64,000 bases of DNA, from the NCBI RefSeq assembly GCF_029869925.1, contig NZ_CP118605.1, forward strand, positions 2,880,001 to 2,944,000. The letters are read 5' to 3'. The notes beneath the pieces are model-generated. The model searched no databases, was not told where the DNA came from, and worked only from the letters and a program-made list of their open reading frames with translations. This stretch comes from Microbulbifer bruguierae (GTDB lineage: Bacteria > Pseudomonadota > Gammaproteobacteria > Pseudomonadales > Cellvibrionaceae). The position numbers and the translations under genes were made by a program. Positions 27,625 through 35,928 of the stretch are shown here, in pieces (within the stretch, counting starts at the first letter, position 1; each line of letters opens with the position of its first letter).

Positions 27625-27870
27625 ATGGGTATTAGCTGGCAACAATTACTGATTCTGCTGGTCATTGTCTTGCTGATTTTCGGCACCAAGCGCTTGCGCA
27701 ACCTGGGTGGCGATCTCGGTGGTGCCATCAAGGGCTTCAAGAAAGCCATGAAAGACGAAGACAAGAAAGACGGTGAAGAAGACAAGGATCCGGACCTGTT
27801 GGGCAAGGACGACAGCGTCAAGCCGCAGCAGAAAACCTCAACGGAAGAAAAACAGTCCCAGGACAAGTAA
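27625..27870 (+). CDS. tatA: Sec-independent protein translocase subunit TatA
   Basis: An 81-residue protein with the single N-terminal helix (about 5-20), the hinge [20 protein letters not shown], an amphipathic helix, and a charged Lys/Asp tail. TatA polymerises to form the pore for folded proteins with twin-arginine signals. GGAG lies 8 bases before the ATG. Confidence 0.95.
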   Translation: MGISWQQLLILLVIVLLIFGTKRLRNLGGDLGGAIKGFKKAMKDEDKKDGEEDKDPDLLGKDDSVKPQQKTSTEEKQSQDK

Positions 27871-27899
27871 CCGTCCGCACCTGGTAGAGCGAAGCGCAC

Positions 27900-28601
27900 G
27901 TGTTTGATATCGGATTTTTTGAACTGCTGCTGGTGGGTATCGTCGGTCTGGTCGTGATCGGCCCCGAACGCCTGCCCGATGCGGTGCGCACCACGGTGCG
28001 CTGGTGGACCCAGATCAAGCAGACCCTGGGTAGCGCCAAGGAAGAACTGGAGCGCGAGGTGGGTGCCGACGACATCCGTCGGGAGCTGCACAACGAGCGT
28101 GTGCTGCGTGAACTGAAAGAAAGCCAGGAAGCCATGCAGCGCACCTTCACTGAGGCGGAGAAAAAGTTCGAGCAGGACCTGAAGGCTGTCACCGAACAGG
28201 CGGATGCGCTGAAACAGCAAGCCACTGACGTCGATGCCAAATCCGAGGATAAACCGGAGCCGGCGGTTTCCGCACCAGATGTGGAAGCTGACAATCTGCG
28301 CCGGGCGGCGGATTACCTGCCCGACGAAGACACCGCTCCTGCTGCCGACGATTATCTGCCGGAAGAGGACGAGGAAGACCAGGATCAGGAAGACCCCGAC
28401 TACCCCGAACACCTCCACGACCACGGCGACCCCGAGTTCAACCCCCATCACCCGGACCACTTCAAGGAGTGGGAAGAGGATGAATGGGCGGAAGTGGACA
28501 AGGCCGATCCCGCCGACAATCCCGACAACCCCGACACCGAGAAGGCAGCAGCCAAACCCCTCGACGAGCAATCCACCCAGGCGGAAGACAAGCGTCAATG
28601 A
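27900..28601 (+). CDS. tatB: Sec-independent protein translocase subunit TatB
   Basis: A 233-residue protein with a GTG start. The N terminus MFDIGFFELLLVGIVGLVVI followed by GPERLP is the TatB signature. A long amphipathic charged helix (about 25-105) and a very acidic Asp/Glu/Pro/His tail (about 115-233) follow. The tail makes it longer than E. coli TatB (171). TatB forms the twin-arginine receptor with TatC. Its stop overlaps the tatC start (ATGA). Confidence 0.93.
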   Translation: MFDIGFFELLLVGIVGLVVIGPERLPDAVRTTVRWWTQIKQTLGSAKEELEREVGADDIRRELHNERVLRELKESQEAMQRTFTEAEKKFEQDLKAVTEQADALKQQATDVDAKSEDKPEPAVSAPDVEADNLRRAADYLPDEDTAPAADDYLPEEDEEDQDQEDPDYPEHLHDHGDPEFNPHHPDHFKEWEEDEWAEVDKADPADNPDNPDTEKAAAKPLDEQSTQAEDKRQ

Positions 28602-29344
28602 GCGAAAAAGACCAGCCGTTTATTGAGCACTTGATCGAGCTGCGGGACCGTCTGCTGAAGACCCTGCTGGTAGTGATCGCAATTTTTGCCTGTATGGCGC
28701 CCTTCGCCAACGAGATCTACGACTTCGTGGCTGAGCCCCTGCAGGCGCGCCTTACCGAAGGCGCGGGCATGATTGCTACCGAGGTCACCTCGCCTTTCCT
28801 GACGCCGTTTAAAACCACCTTCGTGCTGGCGTTTTTTATCGCCATCCCCTTTGTGCTGTACCAGTTCTGGGCGTTCATCGCTCCCGGTCTGTACAAGCAC
28901 GAGAAGCGCCTGATCGGACCGCTGATGTTTTCCAGCGTGGTGTTGTTCTACGCGGGTATGGCCTTTGCTTACTTTGTGGTTTTCCCGCTGATCTTCGAAT
29001 TTTTTATCAGCTCCGCTCACGCGGATATCAAGGTGATGCCGGATATCCGCAGTTATCTCGATCTGGCACTGAAGCTGTTTTTCGCCTTCGGCTTCGCGTT
29101 TGAAATTCCCATTGCGACCATTGTGCTGATCTGGAGTGGGGCGGTTACCGCCAAGGAACTGGCCAAAAAACGCCCCTATGTCATCGTCGCCTGCTTCGCC
29201 ATCGGCATGCTGCTGACACCACCTGACATCATTTCCCAGACCCTGCTGGCGGTGCCCATGTGGCTGCTGTTTGAAATCGGTGTTTTCTTCGGCCGCTGGA
29301 TCAAGCAGCGCGGTAAGGACGAAGAGGAAGTGGAGGCGCAGTAG
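28598..29344 (+). CDS. tatC: Sec-independent protein translocase subunit TatC
   Basis: A 248-residue polytopic protein with six membrane helices, from the ATG at 28598 that overlaps the tatB stop by 4 bp. The family residues are present: PFIEHLIELRDRLLK at the N terminus, PFLTPFKTTF in the first periplasmic loop and the conserved Glu in FAFGFAFEIPIA. TatC is the primary receptor for twin-arginine signal peptides. Confidence 0.95.
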   Translation: MSEKDQPFIEHLIELRDRLLKTLLVVIAIFACMAPFANEIYDFVAEPLQARLTEGAGMIATEVTSPFLTPFKTTFVLAFFIAIPFVLYQFWAFIAPGLYKHEKRLIGPLMFSSVVLFYAGMAFAYFVVFPLIFEFFISSAHADIKVMPDIRSYLDLALKLFFAFGFAFEIPIATIVLIWSGAVTAKELAKKRPYVIVACFAIGMLLTPPDIISQTLLAVPMWLLFEIGVFFGRWIKQRGKDEEEVEAQ

Positions 29345-29416
29345 CAACCCTGCGCCGGCTGCGTTTTCCCTGTTTTCTTCAGACTGTCACCGGTGCGAGT
29401 CCCGCTATAAAACCCG

Positions 29417-29650
29417 TCACGACAGGGTGAGTACCGCGCCGGCAAATGTGATTACCGCGACGGTAAGAGCAATCAATTCCCCATCCTGCGGGCGCTGTGC
29501 CAATATGATGAGCAATGCCAGCGGAGGTATTGCGATGGCGGTTATGCCAAGCAGGGTGGATTCTGCGAAGGCGAGCCGCAACAGGTAAATCCACAGCACG
29601 GCTCCGAGCACCAGCGTAAAAATCAGTGACACCGCCACGACAGGTTGCAT
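29417..29650 (-). CDS. Small membrane protein of unknown function
   Basis: A 77-residue protein from the ATG at 29650 with three predicted hydrophobic helices (about 3-25, 32-50 and 57-75) and only one charged stretch (AQRPQDGEL) between the last two. GGGA lies 8 bases upstream. No family is recognised. Its start codon shares the CATG with the proposed start of the divergent aminopeptidase gene, which leaves no separate promoter region between them. Confidence 0.55.
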   Translation of the reverse strand: MQPVVAVSLIFTLVLGAVLWIYLLRLAFAESTLLGITAIAIPPLALLIILAQRPQDGELIALTVAVITFAGAVLTLS

Positions 29651-30839
29651 GGAAAATTTCCCGGGTAATGTCCTCGCAAAACTAAAGTTAGTTGCTTCTG
29701 CGGCATTTACGCTGCGTTGGCGCGCTACTGTTCCCGGGCGCAGGGTCCGCCTGCTGATGCTGTTACTGGCTGCGCTGCTGAGCGGTTGCGAATCCATATA
29801 TTTCTATTCTCAGGCGGCCAGCGGCCAGCTGAAAATTCTCGCCGGTCGAAAATCCATTGACCAACTGGTGGCGGATGACACCACCGACAAAAAACTCCGG
29901 CAGCAACTGCAATGGGTGCGCGCAATTCGCGCCTACGCCGGCGCCGAACTGCATCTGCCGGTGGGCAGTGCCTACAGTGAATTTACCCAGCTGGAGGGGG
30001 AATACGCGCTGTGGAATCTGGTGGCGGCACCTGAGTTCTCGTTCTCGCCCAAGCGCTGGTGTTATCCCATTGCCGGCTGCGCCAGTTACCGCGGTTACTT
30101 CGACAAGGCCGACGCAGAGGCCCATGGGGCGCGCCTGCGGGCAGAGGGCTTCGATGTGTACCTGGGACCGGTGCCGGCTTACAGTACCCTGGGTTGGTTT
30201 GATGATCCGGTACTTTCGAGCTTCGTCAATTGGACTCCGGATCGCCTCGCGGGTCTGTTGTTTCACGAGCTGGCGCACCGCCGGGTATATATCTCTGGCG
30301 ATACCCGCTTTAACGAAAGTTTTGCCACTGCGGTATCGCGGATAGCGCTGCCTGACTGGCGCCGGCGCCAGGGTATAGCCGCACCGAAAGTGGAGAGTGT
30401 GGTACAGGCGCGCAGGGTCAATGGGCTGATGGTGACTGCGCGCAAGCAACTGCAGGAGATATACCAGTCCTCGAGCAGCGATGAAGACAAGCGCGAACGG
30501 AAAGCGCAGACACTCGAGCGTTTGCGCACCTGTTACCGCGAAATTTCCGCTGGCTGGGAAGAAGACCGGAATTTCACCAAGATGATCGAAAAGACCAACA
30601 ACGCCACCCTGGCGCTGGTGAGCGAGTACCAGTCACAGGTTCCCGCCTTCGTGCAGTTGTACAACGACAGCGGCAGTGACTGGGAGGCCTTTTACGCCGC
30701 AGTGGAGCAGCTGGGCGCGCAGTCGAAAGAGGTGCGCAGCGAGCGTCTGCAGGCACTGAACAAGCGGGCTCAAACTTCCAGTAAAAAGGTTACCGGGCCG
30801 TCGTTGCAGAGCGATACCTGCATGTCCGCGGCAAACTGA
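29649..30839 (+). CDS. Predicted aminopeptidase lipoprotein (DUF2265 family)
   Basis: A 396-residue protein with the first ATG at 29649; an ATG at 29757 would give a very short signal peptide starting directly before the lipobox. Lipobox LLSGC gives Cys47 in the longer form. The middle contains the zinc-peptidase motif HELAH ([20 protein letters not shown] with the third-ligand Glu), as in the predicted aminopeptidase family PF10023. The C-terminal third is helical and charged. Its last 70 bp overlap the 3' end of convergent dtd. Substrate is unknown. Confidence 0.75.
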   Translation: MENFPGNVLAKLKLVASAAFTLRWRATVPGRRVRLLMLLLAALLSGCESIYFYSQAASGQLKILAGRKSIDQLVADDTTDKKLRQQLQWVRAIRAYAGAELHLPVGSAYSEFTQLEGEYALWNLVAAPEFSFSPKRWCYPIAGCASYRGYFDKADAEAHGARLRAEGFDVYLGPVPAYSTLGWFDDPVLSSFVNWTPDRLAGLLFHELAHRRVYISGDTRFNESFATAVSRIALPDWRRRQGIAAPKVESVVQARRVNGLMVTARKQLQEIYQSSSSDEDKRERKAQTLERLRTCYREISAGWEEDRNFTKMIEKTNNATLALVSEYQSQVPAFVQLYNDSGSDWEAFYAAVEQLGAQSKEVRSERLQALNKRAQTSSKKVTGPSLQSDTCMSAAN

Positions 30840-31216
30840 CCCCCGGCCACGGGCAGTTCCCCCGGCAGCTTGTGCCGCGCCTGATTCAGGAAATATTGAT
30901 AGAGCTTTTCCGCCTGCTGTGGCGTGGCACCGCGGCTGAAACTGGGGCGCAGCCCCTTGGCCGTATCCGCCACCAGGGTGAACTGGCTTACCACCAGCAG
31001 GCCGCCGCCGGCCTGCTGCACATTCAGGTTCATCTTGCCCTGATCGTCGCTGAAAATGCGATAGTGCAGCACCTTGTGCAGCAGCTTGTCTGCGGTTTCC
31101 TCGCTGTCGCTGGCCTCCACTCCGAGCAGCAGCAGAATACCGTGATTGATGGCGCCGACGGATTCACTGCTCACTTCCACTTTCGCGTGCTTTACCCGCT
31201 GAATCAGGCCTTTCAT
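30770..31216 (-). CDS. dtd: D-aminoacyl-tRNA deacylase
   Basis: A 148-residue protein of normal length. The two active-site motifs are present: SQFTL ([10 protein letters not shown], about 77-86) and the Gly-cisPro motif in NDGPVT (about 138-143). It hydrolyses D-amino acids from tRNA and so protects translation. Its 3' end overlaps the convergent aminopeptidase gene by 70 bp. Confidence 0.95.
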   Translation of the reverse strand: MKGLIQRVKHAKVEVSSESVGAINHGILLLLGVEASDSEETADKLLHKVLHYRIFSDDQGKMNLNVQQAGGGLLVVSQFTLVADTAKGLRPSFSRGATPQQAEKLYQYFLNQARHKLPGELPVAGGQFAADMQVSLCNDGPVTFLLEV

Positions 31217-31377
31217 CGTAATCCTCTTCTAAACTGCATGGACTCTGTAGAACCGCGGCTGCGAATCGCTTAGGGTTCGGTCAAGCAGTTTACCGGTTCG
31301 GCCCCCGGGCAGCGACAGCCGGTTACCCCTATTCCAATCCAAATAATTCATTCCAGAAAAGAGACCGGAATCCTTCC

Positions 31378-33561
31378 ATGAGAACACCTGTCATCGCGCT
31401 GCTCGCGGCTTGTATTGCAGCCGCTGCAGTGATCGCTGCTGCTAACGGTAGTTTCAGCAGTACTGAAAATACCGGCGACCCGCAGCCGCAGAGTCATTCG
31501 AGTAAAAGCTCTGAGATTCAGTATCCGCAAACCGCAACGGTGCCGCACCAGGACGATTATTTCGGCACGCAGGTCAGTGACCCCTATCGCTGGCTGGAAA
31601 AGCAGGAGTCCAAGCCGGTGCAGGACTGGGTGGCGGCCCAGAACGATTTTTCTCTGCCCAAACTCAAGTCACTGCCGGGATGGCAGAAGATCAATCAACG
31701 CCTGAGTGAACTCTGGCAGTACGAGCGTTACGGTGTGCCCTACAAAAAGGCCGGGCAGATCTTTTATGAATACAACGACGGTAGCTGGGACCAGAGTGTC
31801 TTCTACAGTACCCGCGATATCCACAAGGACGGTGGCGTGGTCTTGGATCCCCGCGCCCTCAGCAAGGACGGCACCATCGCGGCGAGACGTTATTCCGTCA
31901 GCCCCAACGGTCGCTACCTGGCCTATGGCACCTCCGACGGTGGCACCGACTGGACGGACTACCATGTGCGCGATCTCAGGACCCGTCGCCTGCTGCCGGA
32001 TCACCTGACCGGCATCAAGTTCAGTGACGCCAGCTGGGCCAAGGATGAGTCCGGTTTCTATTACAGCCGCTATCCGTTCAACGAGGACGGCAGTGCCGAC
32101 GACAGTAAACAGGTCGCGGTGTATTTTCACAAGATCGGTGAGCCCCAGAGCAAGGATCAACTGGTCTACCAGATCACCGATCACCCTACCCGCAACCCCG
32201 ACGCCCGTGTCAGTGACGATGGTAATTACCTGATTTTCGGAATTTTCGACGGCTATGACAGCAACGGTGTTTACTATCGGGATTTGCGCGATAGCAACGG
32301 CGAGGTGGTCAAAATGCTGAACGATTGGGACGCGCTGTATACCTATCTCGGTAACGACGGCAAGCAGTTTTATTTTGAAACCAACGCCGGTGCCACCAAC
32401 GGCAAGATTGTCGCCATCGACATCGATATGCCGGAAAAAACCAACTGGAAAACCCTGGTGCCGGAGCAAAAAAATGCCCTGCAGAGTGCCAGCCTGATCG
32501 GCGGCCGATTTGTGCTGCATTATCTGGAAGATGCGAGATCCAAGGTGGTGGTGACTGACCTCGGGGGCAAGCAGCAGTACGAACTGAAACTGCCGGGGAT
32601 GGGGACCGTAGACGGTTTTTACGGCGAGCCGGACGACAGTGAAACCTACTATGAATTCAGCAATTTCCTGACGCCACCCAGCATTTACAAACTGGATGTA
32701 GCGACCGGCGAGAGCGAAAAAGTCAAAGCGCCGAAATATCCCGCGGACTTTTCCGATTACACCGTCAGCCAGCACTTTTTCACCAGTAAAGACGGCATCC
32801 GGGTACCGCTGTTTCTGGTGCACAAAAAGGGAATGAAAAATGACGGCAGCAATCCCACGCTGCTGTACGGCTACGGCGGATTCAATGCCGCGCAGCTGCC
32901 ACAGTTCTACACCCGTTTTGCCGGCTGGCTGGATATGGGCGGCACCTTCGCGCTGGTGAATCTGCGCGGGGGCAGTGAATACGGTGGCGACTGGCATAAG
33001 GCCGGTACCAAACTACAGAAGCAGAATGTCTTCGATGATTTTATCGGTGCGGCGGAGTGGCTGATCGGAAAAAGAATCACCTCACCGGAAAAACTCGGCA
33101 TCATGGGGCGCTCCAATGGCGGTCTCCTCGTCGGTGCCGTCGAAGTACAGCGCCCGGAACTGTTCAAAGTGGCGCTACCCATCGTCGGCGTGCTGGATAT
33201 GCTGCGCTACCACACCGCCTCCGCCAACGCGCGCCAGTGGTCCAGCGATTATGGTCTGGCGGAGAACCGGGAGGAGTTTGCCGCGCTCTACGCCTATTCA
33301 CCGGTGCACAACACCGTGAAAGGCACCTGCTATCCGGCGACCCTGATTACGACCGCTGACCGCGACGACCGCGTGGTGCCCTGGCACAGCTACAAATTTG
33401 CCGCGGCACTGCAGCGGGACCAGGGGTGTGAAAACCCCATATATCTTGCGGTGGAGACTCGCGCGGGTCACGGTGCAGGCAAGCCGGTGTGGATGCAGGT
33501 GGAAGATTTTACCAATCAGTTTGCCTTTCTTGCCCATCAGCTGGGTCTGCAAATCCAGTAA
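31378..33561 (+). CDS. Periplasmic prolyl oligopeptidase, S9A family
   Basis: A 727-residue protein. An N-terminal signal peptide (about 1-22) is followed by a Ser/Asn-rich linker, the helical cap entry DDYFGTQVSDPYRWLE, a seven-bladed propeller (about 120-460) and an alpha/beta-hydrolase domain. The catalytic triad is visible: Ser579 in GRSNGGLL, Asp in DDRVVPWH (663-670) and His698 in RAGHGAG. The enzyme cuts short peptides after proline. It is monocistronic; a hairpin follows at 33593. Confidence 0.94.
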   Translation: MRTPVIALLAACIAAAAVIAAANGSFSSTENTGDPQPQSHSSKSSEIQYPQTATVPHQDDYFGTQVSDPYRWLEKQESKPVQDWVAAQNDFSLPKLKSLPGWQKINQRLSELWQYERYGVPYKKAGQIFYEYNDGSWDQSVFYSTRDIHKDGGVVLDPRALSKDGTIAARRYSVSPNGRYLAYGTSDGGTDWTDYHVRDLRTRRLLPDHLTGIKFSDASWAKDESGFYYSRYPFNEDGSADDSKQVAVYFHKIGEPQSKDQLVYQITDHPTRNPDARVSDDGNYLIFGIFDGYDSNGVYYRDLRDSNGEVVKMLNDWDALYTYLGNDGKQFYFETNAGATNGKIVAIDIDMPEKTNWKTLVPEQKNALQSASLIGGRFVLHYLEDARSKVVVTDLGGKQQYELKLPGMGTVDGFYGEPDDSETYYEFSNFLTPPSIYKLDVATGESEKVKAPKYPADFSDYTVSQHFFTSKDGIRVPLFLVHKKGMKNDGSNPTLLYGYGGFNAAQLPQFYTRFAGWLDMGGTFALVNLRGGSEYGGDWHKAGTKLQKQNVFDDFIGAAEWLIGKRITSPEKLGIMGRSNGGLLVGAVEVQRPELFKVALPIVGVLDMLRYHTASANARQWSSDYGLAENREEFAALYAYSPVHNTVKGTCYPATLITTADRDDRVVPWHSYKFAAALQRDQGCENPIYLAVETRAGHGAGKPVWMQVEDFTNQFAFLAHQLGLQIQ

Positions 33562-33592
33562 CCTTGAAGGCCGTTTATACGGAATGTCTGGC

Positions 33593-33610
33593 GGGCAGCA
33601 TTTGCTGCCC
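33593..33610 (+). terminator. Hairpin after the prolyl oligopeptidase gene
   Basis: GGGCAGC ATTT GCTGCCC is a perfect 7-bp stem 32 bp after the stop. Only TATT follows, so it is at best a weak terminator or a processing site; it lies 30 bp before the next start. Confidence 0.4.
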
Positions 33611-33639
33611 TATTAGAATAAAAATGAGGTTTAGAAGTA

Positions 33640-34662
33640 ATGCGTGCATTTGTGACCGGCGGTACCGGATTTCTCGGGGCCAATTTGATTGAACAACTCA
33701 TCGACGACGGCTGGCAGGTGACTGCCATGCACAGGCCTGGCTCCAACACAGAGCGACTGTGCGCACTGGGGGCGACACCGGTGGAGGCGTCTCTGGACGA
33801 CCTCAATTCGCTGCGTCGGGCCCTGCCTGCGGATCTGGATGCAGTGTTTCACCTCGCCGGCAATACCAATATGTGGCGCGGTGGCAACGATCAGCAGTGG
33901 CGAGACAATGTGATCGGCTCGGCGATGATCGCCCGCGCGGCGCGCGAGCATTTCGCTGCGCAGAGCAAACCGGGGCGCCTGATCGTCACCAGTTCCATTT
34001 CCGCCTACGGGTATCAGACAAGCGCCATTAACGAGGACAGCCCGCAATTGGCGGACGACCCAAGACACTACTACCTATACACCAAGAAGCGGGCGGAACA
34101 GGCCGTGCGGGAGGAGATATCCGCGGGACTGGATGCGGTGTTCCTGAACCCCTGCGCCATCGTCGGCAAGTACGACGTATCCAGCTGGGCGCAAACCTTT
34201 TTCCTGATTGCCAATGACAACCTCCCGGGCGTGCCGCCGGGAGCGGGTTCTTTCTGTCACGCCGGTGCGGTCGCGCGGGCGCACATCAACGCGTTTCACA
34301 AAGGGCGCTGTGGGGAGAATTATATTCTCGCCGGTACCGATGCCAGTTTTCTGGAGTTCTTTGGCATCATCGCGACCCTGGTGGGCAAGCCGGTGCCGAC
34401 GCGTACCACCCCGGCCTTCGTGATCCGCGCCATTGCCGCGCTCAACGATCTCGGCTCCCGCATTTCCGGGCGCGAGCCGGCCGTGACGCCTGAGAAGGCC
34501 GCCATGCTGACCCGCCGGGTGGTTGCCAGCAGTGACAAGGCGGCGCGAGAACTTGGCTACGGCACGGCACTCACCCTGGAAGATATGCTGCGCGAATCCC
34601 GCGACTGGCTGGTAGACCAGGGATTGCTGAAATTGACGGAGTCGCAGGTTGAACCGGCGTAA
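33640..34662 (+). CDS. Extended SDR family NAD-dependent epimerase/dehydratase
   Basis: A 340-residue Rossmann protein. It has the nucleotide-binding motif TGGTGFLGANL (7-17), HLAGNTNMW, SSISAYGY as the catalytic Ser region, and YYLYTKKRAEQ carrying the Tyr-x3-Lys pair (Tyr-TKK). The family acts on nucleotide sugars, sterols or flavonoid-like substrates; the present sequence resembles dihydroflavonol-reductase-like members, but the substrate is not predictable. A possible 29-residue membrane protein overlaps its last 14 bp. Confidence 0.85.
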   Translation: MRAFVTGGTGFLGANLIEQLIDDGWQVTAMHRPGSNTERLCALGATPVEASLDDLNSLRRALPADLDAVFHLAGNTNMWRGGNDQQWRDNVIGSAMIARAAREHFAAQSKPGRLIVTSSISAYGYQTSAINEDSPQLADDPRHYYLYTKKRAEQAVREEISAGLDAVFLNPCAIVGKYDVSSWAQTFFLIANDNLPGVPPGAGSFCHAGAVARAHINAFHKGRCGENYILAGTDASFLEFFGIIATLVGKPVPTRTTPAFVIRAIAALNDLGSRISGREPAVTPEKAAMLTRRVVASSDKAARELGYGTALTLEDMLRESRDWLVDQGLLKLTESQVEPA

Positions 34663-34738
34663 TCTCGTTTTCACTCTGGTGCTCACACTGCTGATCCTGC
34701 AGTTGATCCAGCACTATTTCTTCTCCGGCGCCGGCTGA
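34649..34738 (+). CDS. Possible 29-residue single-pass membrane protein
   Basis: A TTG start at 34649 preceded by GGAG (34639-34642) opens a frame of 29 residues: a basic start (LNRRN), a ~17-residue hydrophobic helix (LVFTLVLTLLILQLIQ) and a short HYFFSGAG tail. It overlaps the SDR stop by 14 bp, suggesting translational coupling. The composition and positive-inside start are those of a real small membrane protein, but conservation has not been tested. Confidence 0.4.
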   Translation: MNRRNLVFTLVLTLLILQLIQHYFFSGAG

Positions 34739-34920
34739 GCGGTTTCGCTCGGCCGTACCCCTCTGTCCCCCACTGTGCCCCTCGCTGCCCGCCGGCGCGG
34801 GCATTTCCTGTTTCCGCGAACGCTTCCCGTCACAACTTCCGGTCACAGTGGTGGAAACAGGCGATAGCGCTCTAGCCGTCATCACCGCGCCTAATTTATT
34901 CTTGAGCCCGAATTTCAATT

Positions 34921-35784
34921 GTGGGGGATCGGATTGTGGATGGATTGAAACAGCAGTTGCAGGAGCTCTGGCCGGTAGTGATCGATGTGGGCCTCAATGT
35001 GCTGTGGGCGCTGTTGGCGCTGCTGGTCACCTGGTTCGCGGCCAAACTGGTATCCCGCGCAGTGAATCGTCTCAGCGAGCGCGGCATTGACGAAACCCTG
35101 GTCCCGGTGCTGGAAACCCTCGCGGTGTGGGGAACCTATATGGTGGGCGGCCTGGTGGTGCTGGACATCTTCGGTGCCAATACCACCTCTCTGGTGGCTC
35201 TGCTCGGTGCCGCCGGCATCGCCGTCGGTCTGGCACTGAAGGACACCCTGCAGAGTATCGCTGCGGGTTTCGTATTGCTGGGGCTGCGCCCCTTCCGGGT
35301 GGGGGAGACCATTCAGTTCGGCAGTATCATCGGCACCGTGCGCAAGATTGGCCTGTTCACCACCGAGCTGGATACCCCGGACGGCCTGCGTATCTCCGCG
35401 CCCAACGACAAGGTATGGGGCGAGACCCTGACCAACTTCACCCGCAATGCCAGCCGCCGCATCGAGATCATCGCCAGCATTGCCTACGGCGACGATATCG
35501 AAACCGGCATGAACGTGCTGCGCACACTGGTTGCCAGCGACCCGCGCATCCTCACTGATCCTGAGCCCAGCTATGCGGTGCGCGCGCTGGCCGACAGTTC
35601 CGTGAATCTGCATCTGCGCGCCTGGGCCAGCACCGAGGATTACTGGGATGTCTACTGGGATCTGATGAAGCAGCTGAAGCCGGCGCTGGAAGCCAAAGGC
35701 CTCACCATACCCTTCCCGCAGCGAGAGCTGCATATCGTCAATCAGAGCGAGAAAAAGCCACTGGAAACCGCGCTGCATGAATAG
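34921..35784 (+). CDS. mscS: Small-conductance mechanosensitive channel MscS
   Basis: A 287-residue protein with GTG start, the size of E. coli MscS (286). Three membrane helices occur at about 22-43, 62-84 and 90-120. The pore helix LVALLGAAGIAVGLALKDTL has the Ala/Gly pattern of MscS, followed by GFVLLGLRPFRVGETI and the beta domain with the NDKVWGETLTNFTRN segment. It opens on hypo-osmotic shock to release solutes. Confidence 0.92.
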   Translation: MGDRIVDGLKQQLQELWPVVIDVGLNVLWALLALLVTWFAAKLVSRAVNRLSERGIDETLVPVLETLAVWGTYMVGGLVVLDIFGANTTSLVALLGAAGIAVGLALKDTLQSIAAGFVLLGLRPFRVGETIQFGSIIGTVRKIGLFTTELDTPDGLRISAPNDKVWGETLTNFTRNASRRIEIIASIAYGDDIETGMNVLRTLVASDPRILTDPEPSYAVRALADSSVNLHLRAWASTEDYWDVYWDLMKQLKPALEAKGLTIPFPQRELHIVNQSEKKPLETALHE

Positions 35785-35928
35785 CGGACTTTGCGGGTCA
35801 TCCAGGCGGACCGGTAATTTTCCGCTCCGGTGTATTGATCGGCTTATGAGTGCATCGATCGACTTTTGGTGTATTACATGCCAAATTAGCCGGCGAAATT
35901 TGATTGAGCCTTTATCGAGACGTAAAAC

